This document shows, in pieces, positions 24,501 through 49,700 of a DNA stretch of 64,000 nucleotides. The notes beneath the pieces were generated by a model, which saw nothing but the letters and a program-made list of their open reading frames with translations, did no database searches and was not told where the DNA came from. Within the stretch, counting starts at the first letter, position 1; every line of letters starts with the position of its first letter. Position numbers and translations under genes: made by a program. The DNA is from Synchiropus splendidus (Eukaryota > Chordata > Actinopteri > Syngnathiformes > Callionymidae): NCBI RefSeq assembly GCF_027744825.2, contig NC_071348.1, forward strand, positions 2,858,563 through 2,922,562, written 5' to 3'.

Positions 24501-25411
24501 TGAAATGCTCGCTTTCTTTCTATTTTTGCATTTTTCAGATCGAAAACTAAACCTGAGCTTTTCTGCTTCATTATACAGCTGTGATGAAGCTACGGTTCAG
24601 AATTTGGAATTTCAGTGGTCAAAGCTCAAGTGTGAAAACTTGTCTTTTTTCTGTCCAGAAGCCTCACTGATGTTCCCATTTTTTTATTCATTGGCTTGAA
24701 AACAGCCTGTAAAAACAGTCACAGAAACGCTGCTCTCCAGAGGTGGGAGGCTGTCACTGTTCAAGAAGGCCAGCTTGCACTGTGGGATCCACGGTGCATT
24801 TCCAGCTGCTGCAGGCCACAATAAAGGGCATGGCGGGCAGGGTTCAGTACAGTTGGTGATGCAGACCTGATGTATGTGTTAATGTTCCCACTACAAAACC
24901 CAAGCCACAGTCAGTCTACCTCTTTCACGGCTGATGTAGAGCTGGTGCCAAACTCCAGGCCCAGGGGCCACGTCTGGCCCGCCAAGTCAGTTCACCACAG
25001 AAGCGTAAAATTGGCTCAACTGAATTTCATTCTAGTTTAAAGGGCGCATGGGCATGTGGATGTCACCACCCACAGAGATAAATGGAAGCTCTTTGTCTTG
25101 TTCAATTGGTTGTAGTTGTGAAGCATTTTAAAGGTCTACAGTGATCCAGAACACTGACCGAGGTCTTTTGCTGTCACCATGTTTGTGAGGCGTCATGAAA
25201 GAACGTCATGATATGATATTTACTGCCACACTTCACTCTTGAGCTGCGAGAAACAACCTTCCGACTCCCCACTTCCGGAGTCTTACCTCCGTTCTTTTGC
25301 ATAATCCCGGCTCTTTCCTTTAACATTTCACCCTCCAGCACTCTGGGAGTTCAGGAGCGTTACGTCGACACCAGTGGAAAGACCGTGGAGGAGGAAATGA
25401 TGGACCTGTGA
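21504..25411 (+). CDS. gpn2: GPN-loop GTPase 2
   Basis: GPN-loop GTPase that with GPN1/GPN3 helps assemble and import RNA polymerase II. Exons: 21504-21923, 21991-22147, 22216-22376, 24176-24306, 25339-25411, giving 313 aa (human 310). Start chosen at ACCATGTGC (21504), since the longer frame upstream lacks an ATG. Visible GTPase elements: P-loop [11 protein letters not shown] (~19-29), [13 protein letters not shown], the family-defining GPN in [16 protein letters not shown]3-like [12 protein letters not shown], and SKMD as the G4 motif. Exon 2 reads [20 protein letters not shown], and exon 5 ends [24 protein letters not shown]. Intron 3 is about 1.8 kb. Intron 4 has a U12-type donor (GTATCCTTT). 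Candidate ATTAAA poly(A) signal at 25594-25599. Confidence 0.96.
22377..24175 (+). other. gpn2 intron 3
   Basis: A 1.8 kb intron, long compared with the other gpn2 introns. It contains an antisense exon-like segment at 22565-22672 (listed separately) and otherwise AT-rich DNA with small unlikely open frames. Confidence 0.6.
22565..22672 (-). other. antisense exon-like segment in gpn2 intron 3
   Basis: On the minus strand a strong acceptor (CTTCTGCAG) precedes a 108-base open stretch ending in a TAA stop inside AAATAAAG, so stop codon and poly(A) signal overlap. The reading ends LRF-type text [19 protein letters not shown] and [14 protein letters not shown], which looks protein-like. I do not recognise the family. 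It could be a retrocopy remnant, the last exon of an antisense gene, or chance. Confidence 0.2.
24307..25338 (+). other. gpn2: predicted U12-type GT-AG intron of gpn2
   Basis: The donor reads AC|GTATCCTTTCC, matching the minor-spliceosome consensus. Near the 3' end CCTTTAAC lies about 15 bases before the CAG acceptor, the spacing expected for a U12 branch site, with no long pyrimidine tract. Splicing gives [11 protein letters not shown], in frame with the human FSSTLGIQEKY. Confidence 0.7.
24939..24990 (+). repeat. interspersed repeat end, copy 1
   Basis: AGAGCTGGTGCCAAACTCCA followed by GGCCC...GGGGCCA...TGGCCCGCCAAGTCA. A related copy is at 56106-56156. The pattern resembles a dispersed vertebrate repeat end I have seen, but I cannot name the family. 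Confidence 0.45.
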
Positions 25412-26823
25412 ACTGAAAAGCCCAAATAACGCTGGAAAATAATGATCATCGTTTTGAGCCGAGACTTGGCAAAATCCATCTCACTTGGCCTGAACAGTGG
25501 GTGAAGTCTGAGGAAATATATTTGGGTTAAAAATCACCAGGAATCCAGCGGAACAAAGGCCTCTGCTGAGGCAAAGTGATGTCACTACTTTTTATTAAAA
25601 TATTACAAATACAAACGTTCTGTTCTGGTTTTTCATTGGAATTTAATGACTTTTCCTCACACTTAATTAAGTGCCTGTCAGCAGAGGTAGAGGAGGGAAT
25701 GTCTGTGTGAGTAAATAGGCTGTTGTTGTGACCAAAGTAGAACACTTTTCCTGGTATTTCCGCCTCAACAACTAATGTTCATCACTTAATGGTCACAAGA
25801 TCAATGACATTCCTGCATCAAAAACTGTTGGCAGTCTATTTTCAAAAGAGCTACTCTGCAACAAGTACATGGAAAAGATGATAAATATGAGGTTGTTACC
25901 TGCACCAAAATCTAAATTTGCATTAATTAAGAAAACAGAGCTAAAACATTTGAAAACGTAAGCTGTTTTCTATTATTAAAAAGAGGTATAAAATACAGTT
26001 GCATATATAGCCAGCCAAATCTGACCAGAAATCGACGTATTTCAACATAGAATCATGTATGTTTTTGATGATTGTCGTTGAGGTTCTTATAAAAACCAAG
26101 ACGTTGAATCCATCAGTCTTTTGCCATCCGGGATTCTACCTTGGGGTACAGGCATGTGACTTGAAAATGTAGGCACAACTTTATATGTCACAAAGTCCAG
26201 CTCTCTGCCGCTCGCCCAGTGTAGCTGGGAACTTCACCGCATCCATGAACCTCGTCGTTCGTCCTCTTCTCCATTCCCACATGGCCCAGCACGTCATGAC
26301 TGAACCATCGGCTCTCCCCAACTTTCCCACCGAACTCTCACTCTATCCTCCACAAACACAACCGCCCACGTGACTCCTCCCCAACCTTATCCGACCGCTT
26401 TTAGTGGCAACATCTGAAAGAGTTCGACGTCGATGATGGACGACCTCTATTTTTGACTTCCTCTCTTTGGCCTGCAGGTGGCAGTAGACATGCTCTAAAT
26501 CCCAGCTTCACGTCCACCGCGATCCAGCCCGTGTTTTGCCGGCTGCCGGAGCAGAAGAATGAAGTCAGGCGGGGAGAGGAAGCCACATTAAATCTGTCTC
26601 TCTGCACAACTGTGTCTGCGCTGGGATGGAAGCGCCTCTTCTGCTGCTCAGCTACACTCTCAACCTGCACATCACTCTCCCCCAAATTCTGTCCCTGTTT
26701 TGTAGTATCACGAGAGCAGCTTTTGACAGCTGCTGTGTGTAATAAAGGCTTTTCATAAGCTTGTGTGTGCGTGTAGTCACGCAACAGGGTCATATAATTG
26801 AGTGGATGGAGGGAAGTGAGTGA

Positions 26824-26859
<36 letters not shown>

Positions 26860-28088
26860 CGTGGTGCGGAGGAGAATTTACAAGAGCAGCTTGTGCAAAG
26901 CTCAGTGCCTGCTTTAGGGGGTGTGTCAAGCAGAATGTTAAATTGTGTTCCGATGTTTGTACATGTGATCAAGTCTGCCGTCTCACTGGCACTTCCTGCC
27001 TCCTCAGCCCCCTAGAGGTAGATCACTGTGTGTGTGTGTGCGTGTATCGAGGTTATATGGAATTGTTTGGTGTGAAGGGGGGAGAGACCAGAAACGGTTG
27101 CCCCACTTAGTCAACACACGCAGTTTTGATGTCTATGGTAGAAGACACACACACACTTCCCATGACCATCTCCAGTTCGATTCCGTGAACACACCCATTG
27201 CGCTGCCAAAATATCTGCTTCATTTGAGCGAGGGGAGGGGACAAACGCTCCATTTTTCTCAATTGTTGAGAGACTTTGAAAGTGTCCATGCATCATCCGT
27301 CTGCTAGATAAGGTCTGCTGTGTGTGTGTGTTCCAGGCCGAGAGAGAAGCCTGCGCCCATCCCCCCACAGCGAGCACAGAGTGTTTCTGCTGGAGTGAGA
27401 GACAGACAGAGGAGAGGAGAGGGGGAGGAAGAGGAGCGCAGGCAGGGGAGGGAAAGAGAGGGAATGTGCATTGCTAGTCCCTTTTGCTGCAAGGCTTCCT
27501 CCTTCTGCTGTGGAAAAACCGGTGTGTTGCTTCAATACGTTTCATAAAGTGTTACAAAATATATTCACCAGTCAGTCTACACCAGCAAAGACATTATACT
27601 TTTGAAAACGCCCTTTTTTGAAATCCAATACAAGTATAATTTGGCAGTAGATTTTTTTTTACTGTGGAATTACGCCGTGTTTTTTTTTAAATGTATTTAT
27701 TTAATTAAATAAAAGTATTGAGTCTTTACGTAAACATTGGCGGAAAATATATTTAAAAAGTGGCCCGGATTCCAGTCCGGGTTTTGGCTCTCTCCGTGCG
27801 GGTCAGTAAAATGGCTGTATCTAACGAAGCCTCGTGTTGGTTGGGTTCGATCCCTGCCTCTGCCCGGGCTCAGTAACTCCCACAACAATCTCTGTCGCTT
27901 CTCCGCGCGTTGTATGGAGCCTACATCATCTGTGTAAGCCGTTTGCGGAACCGGAGGCGGCAGCCGGATTCGGTCCGGTCCGAGAGATGGGAATGAACCG
28001 ACTCAAGGATAAATGGTTGTGAAGAATTATCGGAGCTTTTGATTGTGACTGACTCGCCGAGAGAGGGAGAGAGGTGGGGGGGTTTATC
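25412..28088. other. gpn2-arid1a intergenic region and arid1a promoter/5' UTR
   Basis: No coding gene is called. It includes gpn2 3' flank, a GT microsatellite at about 26827-26858, CTCF-like motifs at 26471-26484 (plus) and 27006-27019 (minus), and a GC-richer final 350 bases that should hold the arid1a promoter and 5' UTR. An 11-codon upstream ORF lies at 27987-28022. Confidence 0.5.
26827..26858. repeat. (GT)n microsatellite
   Basis: About 16 uninterrupted GT copies lie upstream of arid1a. Confidence 0.95.
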
Positions 28089-40813
<12,725 letters not shown>

Positions 40814-43301
40814 CAGCTGTAGGGAGCTGTGGCTCCACTGTAAGGGGGAGGGGCTTTATCCTCATCCCCTTTCCCTGGTAACCTGGCTTGTGTGTAATGG
40901 GGCAAGGAAATTTCAAGTGACTGTTTTAATTTATGAAAATCCTTCAGATTCCATTCTGAGCCCTCAGTACTCTGTAAGGGTGGTCGGAGCCATGGTGGAT
41001 TATACACCAGGAAACCCACACAGTGACACTACTTGCAACACATGCCAACTGGACGACGCGGAGCTGAGCACCACCATTGGGAGACTGTTCTGCACTAGGG
41101 GAAAAGTACTTTTTGATAAAGATAAATAAATGATTAAATAAATAGCTGAAAAACAAAAACTGTAACCAAAGTTGCTGTCTCGTTTACAGTGAGTTTGGGA
41201 GACGCAGTGTGCCCTAGCTTTCCCCTGGAGGGCACAATGGGTCTGTAACTGGTTGAACACATTCAGAGGTGAAGCAGACTGACAAGTGGCCTACTGGTTG
41301 TAGTCGCCGTAGTTGGATGATCTCCAGTCAGCCTGACCACAGGCGACCTGCTGTCAATAGAAACCTTCACCGGGGAGGCCTGTGCAGTGTGCAGTAGATT
41401 GTAGGACTTTTTCTGTACTGTACTGCTCTTGAGTGTAAGCATTCTGTAACACACGTTTCACACAGAGGCTGGCGATGCAGCTCTTCTAGAGTTTCGAGGT
41501 CATTATAGTTTGGTGTTAAACAGAAAAATGGCTTTCTTCCCCAAAGTATCGAGAACCTACAACACCCTTACCTCCTATCCCTTGATTGTATCAATACCCT
41601 TATGAAAAGAAATCACCTCTTAGGACTGGTTTTCAACTCAAATACAGCTTTGCTGTGGTGTATATATCCTGTTGTACATTACACTTTCTGTGTCTGTCTC
41701 TGTCTCTGTGTCACTATTCTCACTCTTGTTATCGGTGAGTGATGGAGGCTGACATGAGAATAGCCCACGACCTCCAGCTCTCGCCAGTTAGACCCACTCT
41801 TCTGGTCTTTCCACAGCTCTGTAGAATAACAGACACAGCTCAAACATGTTCTCTTCTGGTACAACAAAAATAAAATAGATGAAGTACACACTTGACATTT
41901 TTTTTCTCCAGTCATGGATTCTGCATATTTGTATTTCAGACTATGTAGCTAAGACATGTAAATTCCTCCCTTTCCCTTTTTTGGCTCAATGAATATCATT
42001 TATTCAGTATGAAATCTTTATACTATATGTTCCACGTGGTAAGAATAAATGTACATGAAATCTTCGTAAGCTGTTTCATGGGTTTTGTTCTTCTGAAAGA
42101 CGACCAAGATTTGAGCTTCTGCGATGACTTTATACAGACACACATTTAAAACACCTGGCTACCGTTTCAAAATGCCGTCTTGCAGTATGAGGTGGCTGCT
42201 GCCCTTTATTCATCACGTCACTGGTGCTGAAATACTTTTAGTTTGCCAGTAAAGTTTGACTTCGTGGCACAGTGACGGTCTCCGGTGCAGCCGAATCACA
42301 ATGGTTTATGAGGCATGGTTCAAATCAGTAGGGTGACAGCCTCCTCTATCTTCATAACAACACGACCCACCCGAGGAGTCCCTCTGTATTACTGTTCTCA
42401 ACTTACTGAGACGTTCTCATGATCTGTGGAACAACAAGTGGATCGCGCTCTGGCGTGGGAACATCTGGGACCTCTCGGTTTGATCAAGATGAAGTGGCCT
42501 GATAAACTTGCTGCAAAACAGAGTCCTCTGCATTTCATGGCCATGAATCATTCAGTACACATTTTAGTAGACGGTGGACAAGGCTGAAACGACAGTAAAT
42601 GCCGCATCCAACACCTTGGATAACAGAAAAAAGTCCTCACTGCTATTTCTTACCTCAGCAAAATAATGGCAACAACTGAAGATGGCTCAACCGATCATCC
42701 GGCGTAAATGACTGAAGACGAATAAATAATAATCTATGAATAAATGTTGAAATCAAATTTCAATGAAGCTCGGTGTCATTGCTGGGATCGGTTCGTACGT
42801 TCGCGTGTTGTGCGTATGTAAGAGGGAAGTTGACAGCGTCATTAAACGCAGCACAGTGCGCCATCTTTTGGATGACGTCTGGAATTGCAGAAATCGGTTT
42901 AACCGGAAACAGATAATACGAATTAGCCCTTTAATGTATTTATCAACAGTGGCGTTGTAGTCGTACAATACAGTTTTGTAGCATTGCATCATATCAAAGT
43001 AAATCTACTTTATTTTTTATTCTATTTTTAAGTGGATTTTATTTAGAAAAATACATACCGCCGCTAACCCGGAAGTGAAAAAGCCATCGGAAATAGGCTG
43101 ATGCGGAGTGGCGATACTGAGACAAAAGGTTCTCTCTCCGGAGCCAAATATTCGCATCTTATAGTCGCGTGATTGGTTTTCTCCAGTGCAGACACGCGAG
43201 GTTTTCGGTTTCATGTTCTCAAGGAGTGAGCGCGGGGTTGGAGGCCTGGCGATGTATCCAAGGTTCCGGCCTGTCAGAGCTCTGCGTGTCCGTCACAGTC
43301 G
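40814..43301. other. arid1a 3' UTR and arid1a-pigv spacer
   Basis: No coding gene is called. AATAAA signals occur at 41125-41130 and 42044-42049; the second would give a 1.2 kb 3' UTR. The last 300 bases should hold the pigv promoter. Confidence 0.55.
42044..42049 (+). promoter_or_regulatory. candidate arid1a polyadenylation signal
   Basis: AATAAA 1.2 kb after the stop, followed by GT-rich sequence (GGGTTTTGTTCTTCTG). An earlier AATAAA at 41125 is an alternative. Confidence 0.4.
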
Positions 43302-45145
43302 ATGACCATGGATGTCCAGACGGTCCTGGAGTTCGCTGCACTCACCAGGGCTCTGTCGCTCGTCCTGCAGGTGCCACTTATGCCTGTTGGCTTGTCTTTC
43401 ACCAATGGCAAAGCTAAACGCTTTGCAAATGAAAACGATGAGATGATCAATAATGGAGTTGCTTCAGGTCTTCTGTTCCATTGATGTTGCCAAACATCAT
43501 TGTAATATGAAGTTTGGTGTTTGCTTTTCAGGCGGTGTTGAATGCAGCCATTCCTGACCATGAGGCTGACGCCTTCAGGCCCCCCCGGGCAGAGGAGCCC
43601 CTGTATCTGGACCCAGCGGTGGAGTGGTTGTTGGGCGGTCTGTCGCACTGGGACGCCGAGCACTTCCTGTTCATCGCAGAGCGAGGATACCTGTACGAGC
43701 ACAACTTTGCATTTTTCCCGCTCTTCCCCATCGTCCTGCGCGGCCTGGCGGAGACGCTGCTGTGGCCTCTGAGCGGCTGCTTGAGTGTTCGCGGGCGGCT
43801 GTTGGTGGCCGTCGCTCTGGGGAACGGCGTCCTCTTCCTGCTGAGCGTGGTGGCCCTCCACGCGCTCAGCAGAGTGGTTCTTCAGGACCGGCGACTTGCG
43901 CTGCTCTCCAGCCTTCTCTACTGTGTCACACCTGCAAATGTCTTCATGACTGCTGGATACTCTGAGAGTTTGTTTGCTGCCCTCACGTTCGGGGGCCTCT
44001 ATCTCTTGGAGAAAGGCTTTACATTCCGAGCCTGTCTGGCCCTCAGTATTGCCACTGCAGCTAGATCCAATGGGCTTGTGAACATCGGATTTCTTCTCTA
44101 TCTCCCTTCCCTTCATGCCATTTCCCAAATCCGTGTCTACCGGGTATCAGTGAAAGGTCACAGCAAAGTGCTCTGCTACCTCTGGGTCATCACTTCCCTC
44201 CTCTTCACCTCCCTCTTAGGGACTGCCATCATTGCGCTCCCCTTTTGTGCTTTCCAGTACTACGGCTATCGAACGTTCTGCACGCCGTCTGTGTCTTTGG
44301 AGAGCATCCCTCCTCCTCTGCTGTCACTGGCAGAACTGAAGAGCTACAGGGTCCCAGATGAGAACAGTCCTCCGCCTCTGTGGTGCATGAGACCACTCCC
44401 ACTCCTCTACTCTCACATCCAGGACGTTTACTGGGACGTGGGCTTCCTCCGCTATTTTGAACTGAGGCAGATACCCAACTTCCTGCTGGCGTTGCCCATG
44501 GCTACGCTCGGCGTGATGGCAGCTTATGCTTATTTCCACGCAAATCCAGAACTATGTCTCAGACTGGGACTTTGGGAAACGGACTCAAGTAAAAGACTAG
44601 ACAAGCCCTCTCCAGGATTCTTCAGTCCCAGGGTTTTTGTTTACGTCGTGCATTCTACTGTCCTCCTGGTGTTTGGAACGTTGTGCATGCATGTGCAGGT
44701 AAGTCTGTTGCTAGTGTTCCTATAAATGTGTATAACTGGAAAGATGGATCGAAGAGATTCTGTCTGTCTGCAGAGAGAACAGGAAGGACAAGAAAGCAAG
44801 CCGAAAGTGTTTTGTTTCAGGAAATCTGTGACCTGAGGTGTCTTTAATCTGATGCAGGTCCTCACCAGATTCATGGCGTCCTCATCTCCCGTTCCTTTCT
44901 GGATCAGTGCTCACCTGCTCCTGCTCAATGAGCCACTGCTTCATCGCCGGAAAACCTCGGTGCCCAGCGTGCAGCTGCAGAAGGATTCCAGAAATGGATG
45001 CAAGCACGGCGCTCCAAACCCCATCACTGCACTGCTGCCACACTTCACCAGCAGTTCTCCCACCACGCAGAGCATTCTGGGATACTTCCTCTCCTACTGG
45101 GTGATGGGTCTGGCTCTGCATTGTAACTTCCTGCCATGGACATGA
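43302..45145 (+). CDS. pigv: GPI mannosyltransferase 2 (PIG-V)
   Basis: ER-membrane enzyme that adds the second mannose to the GPI-anchor core from dolichol-phosphate-mannose. Exons: 43302-43370, 43532-44698, 44858-45145, giving 507 aa (human 493). The first exon starts MTMDVQTVLEFAALTRAL; the second ATG (43308, ACCATGG) has the better Kozak context, so the true start may be two codons later. Family blocks: LNAAIPDHEADAFRPPR, then the luminal catalytic-type GGLSHWDAEHFLFIAERGYL and YEHNFAFFPLFP, later CVTPANVFMTAGYSESLFA, ATAARSNGLVNIGF, IQDVYWDVGFLRYFELRQIP and the ending SYWVMGLALHCNFLPWT. Many hydrophobic segments fit a multipass protein. AATAAA at 45425-45430. Confidence 0.95.
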
Positions 45146-46771
45146 GCCATGACGGCCTCTTCTCCAGTGGCTCGGCTGTTTATTTTTTTTTAAATGCTGT
45201 CAGTCAATTCTAAACATTTTTGTTGCACTATTATGACATAGAATGTGCCGTCAGATACCGAGCTTTACGTGCACTCTTTCTGTTGAAGAGTTATCCAGGC
45301 AATATTTCATTTATGCAGCATTTTGTTTATTTTAAAATCTGTTGACTAAATAATGTAAATTAAACACCAAACATTGAGCTCTACATTTCTATGATTATGT
45401 ATTATTGCACTGCATGTTCTGGGGAATAAAAATGAATGGGTCTGTCAATGTGTGGAAGTTGTCTCTGTTTCTGTGTTGATGTTCTAATGGCTATTTAATG
45501 TGTTCACAACACCATAATGCAGAAAGACTATTTTAGTTTATTGAAAAGCAGTCGGGTTGAGAGGAAATATGCTAGTTTTGTCTTGTAGTTGCCCATCGAG
45601 CTCACTGAGAAACACCCGCTACGTTTTTAGTCAGCAACTGTCGGAAAACAGGGTCTATTTAATCACATTACAGTGGTGTATTAAAGGCAAATACAGTCTT
45701 TACTCCGTTCATGTGACTGACGTTTGGTCTTCCAAACGAGCATGCGCAGTTAGGTCGCCACGTAACGCCATCGCGATCACCTGACGCCCTCTGCTGACAG
45801 AAAAGCGGCAAATCATTAACTAAAGCTAATTAATTATTCGATATTTTGACAAACATCAAATACATGAATAAAAGAGAAAACCCGCAGCCTGTCAACGAAG
45901 GATAGTCGCAATGAATATATTTTTAAAACGAGGAGCGTGGGATGCTAAAACAAGACGAGCAAATAAAATCAGTCTTTTAACGTACATTTGCTCCTAATAA
46001 ACCGACATTTGCTGGAGCGCATGTATAAATACAGATACAGGTTTCCTTCTGACAGTTATACTGTTGTGCGAGTGATTCCCTTTGTAATTTGTAATTCATT
46101 AAAAAAAAAGTAAAGTGAAATTGCACATTTTAAAAATGCAGTCGTAAAAGACCACTTAAAACTCTGAAATGAGAAATGTATATTAAAATACGGGAGATTA
46201 TATCTGAAACACCTTGGCCACGACGGCATTATTACCGGTGTTTTGAGGGAAGAAAAAAAAAAGATATAAATGTAGTCTTAAATAAATCAAAGTCCATGAA
46301 TAAATAAAGGTTCCAATAAATGTTTATTCATGGAGAGTAATTTGCCCTTGCGTTTTACAAATCTTTTGTTTTCAGAAACGGCTCACATCCGGAGTGTTTG
46401 TGTTGTTGCTCTGCTAACGTCTAGGTGCTAATAAAGGTTCGTGGGAAAACAAGAAGGTGACGTGCAGCTCGGAGCTCGAGCCGGACAGGACCGTTCATTG
46501 CATTTATCTTCATTTTAACTGAAGGAAACCCCCCCACAAGACATTCACTCACACCTCCGACTTTATTCAAACCATGCGGCGTTATTTCGAGTCTCCTGGA
46601 ACCGGCTTCAGGTGATTGAAGACTCTGGCTCTGGCTAGCAGCTAATGTTAGCATCGACGGACGCGCTAGCTCCTCATCAATGACTCGATTGTGAAGAGTG
46701 GGTCGGAACCAGCGCACGAGATTCCTCTGTGCCTTCAGCTGCCTCGGAACTTCACCCGAACACTTGGAGGG
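45146..46771. other. pigv-zdhhc18 spacer with zdhhc18 promoter/5' UTR
   Basis: No gene is called. It has the pigv 3' UTR, AT-rich DNA, a CTCF-like motif in minus orientation at 45785-45797 (GCAGAGGGCGTC), and two short ORFs before the zdhhc18 start (46574-46615, 13 codons, ACCATGC context; 46680-46694, 4 codons). Confidence 0.5.
45425..45430 (+). promoter_or_regulatory. pigv polyadenylation signal
   Basis: AATAAA 280 bases after the pigv stop, followed by a GT-rich stretch (GTCAATGTGTGGAAGTTGTC). Confidence 0.65.
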
Positions 46772-49700
46772 ATGAAGAATTGTGAGTACCAGCAGATAGA
46801 CCCGCGGGCTCTGTCTGTGTCGCCCGCTTCGGCGCAGAACCGAACCGAGAAGAAAGCGGAGAGGCTGCGGAGGAAATGGGAAGTGTTCCCGGGGAAGAAC
46901 CGCTTCTACTGCGACGGACGGATCATCCTGGCCAGACAGAGCGGCGTCCTGCCTCTGACACTGGGCCTTATCGTTGTCACCTGTGGCCTTTTCTTCGCTT
47001 TCGAGTAAGAACATGTTTATTCAGGGTAAACCGAACAGCACCACTGTTGGCGTTGTTGACGCTGTCGATTGGTTATTTGTCCTCCTCGTGCCATCGGCAC
47101 TGTTGTGTACCTGAGTAGAAGCTTCTAAAACAAGTAATGCACAACGGTATTGTTTATGTTTCTACAGCCACGAGTTCCTTTCAGTCGCTCTGAGAAAGTG
47201 GGGAAAAAACCCGCTGAATTCTCGCTGAAATATCCATTTTAATTTCATTTAAACGAATAAATGGCACGTGTGGTAAACATTTTACCGTTTAATATCCATA
47301 AGCTATATCTCACAATTCATGATATCAGTCATTGTAAGACTGTAGGACTATCTGTTCTCTTCTGTCTTGATGACTTTATTCATCCATGTGGACTTATGTG
47401 TGCTTTTCTGTTGCAGAACAGATTTTTACTTATCAAACTGGTCTGTTTTCAGATTCTTTCAATGTGTTGACACTTTTTTTCCAGTTGCCCGTTTCTGGTG
47501 GAGCACCTGACTGTGTTCATCCCCGTCATCGGAGCAGTGCTGTGTGTGTTTGTTGTCTTCTCGTTGCTGAGAACCAGCTTCACCGACCCCGGTATCCTCC
47601 CGAGGGCCACCCCAGACGAAGCCGCAGACATCGAGAGGCAGATAGGTGAGAGGCACCCTGGTGCTGCGTCTCCTCTGAGGGACAGATGGGACATTGAGCT
47701 TGGCCATATGGGAACTGCTGTGGATGTAATCAGATTACATTTGATGGGACTAATAACTTGCAAAATCCAGACTTTTAATCCTTCTCCAGTCTTTTATAAG
47801 TTCACATTTACAATGACATTTGTTTTTCGTCCATTTCCAGACACCTCAGGGTCGTCTTCGTATCGGCCGCCGCCGCGCACCAAGGAGATTCTTATCAATC
47901 AGCAGGTGGTGAAGCTGAAATACTGCTTCACCTGCAAGATGTTCCGCCCTCCACGGACCTCGCACTGCAGCCTCTGTGACAACTGTGTGGGTAAGCAGGC
48001 AGCGCACCCCTGGTGTTGGACGTAATCTCTCTTAAGACTAAAATACGATGACTGGATGCACGACCTTTAGCCCACATGAGGTGCTGATCACATGATCAGG
48101 ACCACATCATGAAAGCTTGAGTGTTTAGGATGGAGAAACCAGATGTGTAATGTGACGCCCTGCAACAAGTGACCTGTTTTCAAAAGCAAATGGGTTCCAC
48201 TGAATCTTCTCACGTTCCGGGTCCTTTGAAGTCAATGCCACGACTCTGTGACGCCACTTCTGTACGTTTCGTGTCATCGTTACGTTTAAAGCTTAATCTA
48301 ATGGTGGGTTGCTTAAGAAATATTCACATAATGTTTATGTGATTCCATATTTCACTGACAAATGAACCGATGCCATTTCTGGCTGGTCAGTGGCCCAAGA
48401 CGGTGTCCATCTCATCGTACCACCACCAGTGCTTCATGCTAAGTTCAATATTGGTGTTTACATTCCAGAGCAGATGAAAGTGGAAATAAAAAAATGAAGA
48501 TTTGACAAGGAAGGCTCAGAGAAACTGGTGGCTCTGGCTACTTTGATCCTTGTGTGTTTCAGTGGGGCAGCCTTGCACGGGTTAATGGAGCTGGGGCACA
48601 TCACAATGGACCCGTTTGGCTCAGATCCTTTTCACTTGACCATGCTTTGTTGTATCCAATGTGAATCGCGATGCTGCCGAGCACCTGCCTGCTGCTCTGA
48701 CTGTATCTGTTTTTGGACGCCTCTCGCTCACCCCGTGCTGCGCTCTGGTTTCCACCCTCAGAGCGGTTCGATCATCACTGCCCGTGGGTGGGCAATTGTG
48801 TGGGCAAGCGGAATTACCGCTTCTTCTACAGCTTCATCATCTCCCTCTCCTTCCTCACGTCCTTCATATTTGGCTGCGTGATCACCCACATCACGCTCCG
48901 TAAGTACTGGATTGACACCGTCGCCTTATTGCTCTGGAACCTTCCAACAGCTGCGGCCTGTATCCCCCTCAGGCTCTCAGTCCAGTAAAAACCTGGTCAA
49001 GGCCGTCCAGGAAAGCCCGGCGAGATATCCTTGGAGCAGAGACACCGGAGAGGAAGGCTGTGGGTTGTGGTGTCAACCAGGCGCTTTCTTCTGCTCTAAT
49101 CCTGAACTAATGGGATCAGCGAGTGCAGCCACCTTGTGCTTTTAGGCAGATGGATTTACAGATCACCACCTGATGTTTCTAGCCCTCTGTCAACGTGCAT
49201 GTTTGAGCTTCAACCAGCTGGTCCAGCTTTTTATACACTTGCTTGCTTGTTCTTAAACTGTTATCAACTTTTACTGTATGAAGCCTTGACTGTCCATCTA
49301 CTGTGGTGGAGCTGGTCATTTGCTTCTTCTCCATATGGTCCATTCTGGGCTTGTCGGGCTTCCACACGTACTTGGTAGCCTCCAACCTGACCACCAACGA
49401 AGATGTGAGTATTAAAGCTCTGTGTCTCAGCGCTGAACTGAACACGTGGATGATGTGCTTCCGTATCACCATGGTGTGTTCTCAGATCAAAGGCTCCTGG
49501 TCCAGTAAAAGAGCCGAGGAGACGGGAAACCCCTACAGCTACAACAACATTTTCCTCAACTGCTGTGCCACCTTATGTGGCCCCATGCCTCCCAGGTGAG
49601 AGAAGCTGTTCTCCTCTTTAAAGCATCATTTGCCAACATTCTGTTTATTTCTTGATCTTGCTGTCCTCAGCTTGATTGACAGAAGAGGCTTCCTCCCTCC

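Noticed and set aside
26820..27110. Cysteine/valine-rich open frames near 26820
   Set aside because: Translations of the GT microsatellite.
27843..27855. tRNA B-box-like GGGTTCGATCCCT
   Set aside because: No matching A box or cloverleaf could be drawn round it; at best a fragment of a tRNA-derived SINE or chance in the arid1a 5' flank.
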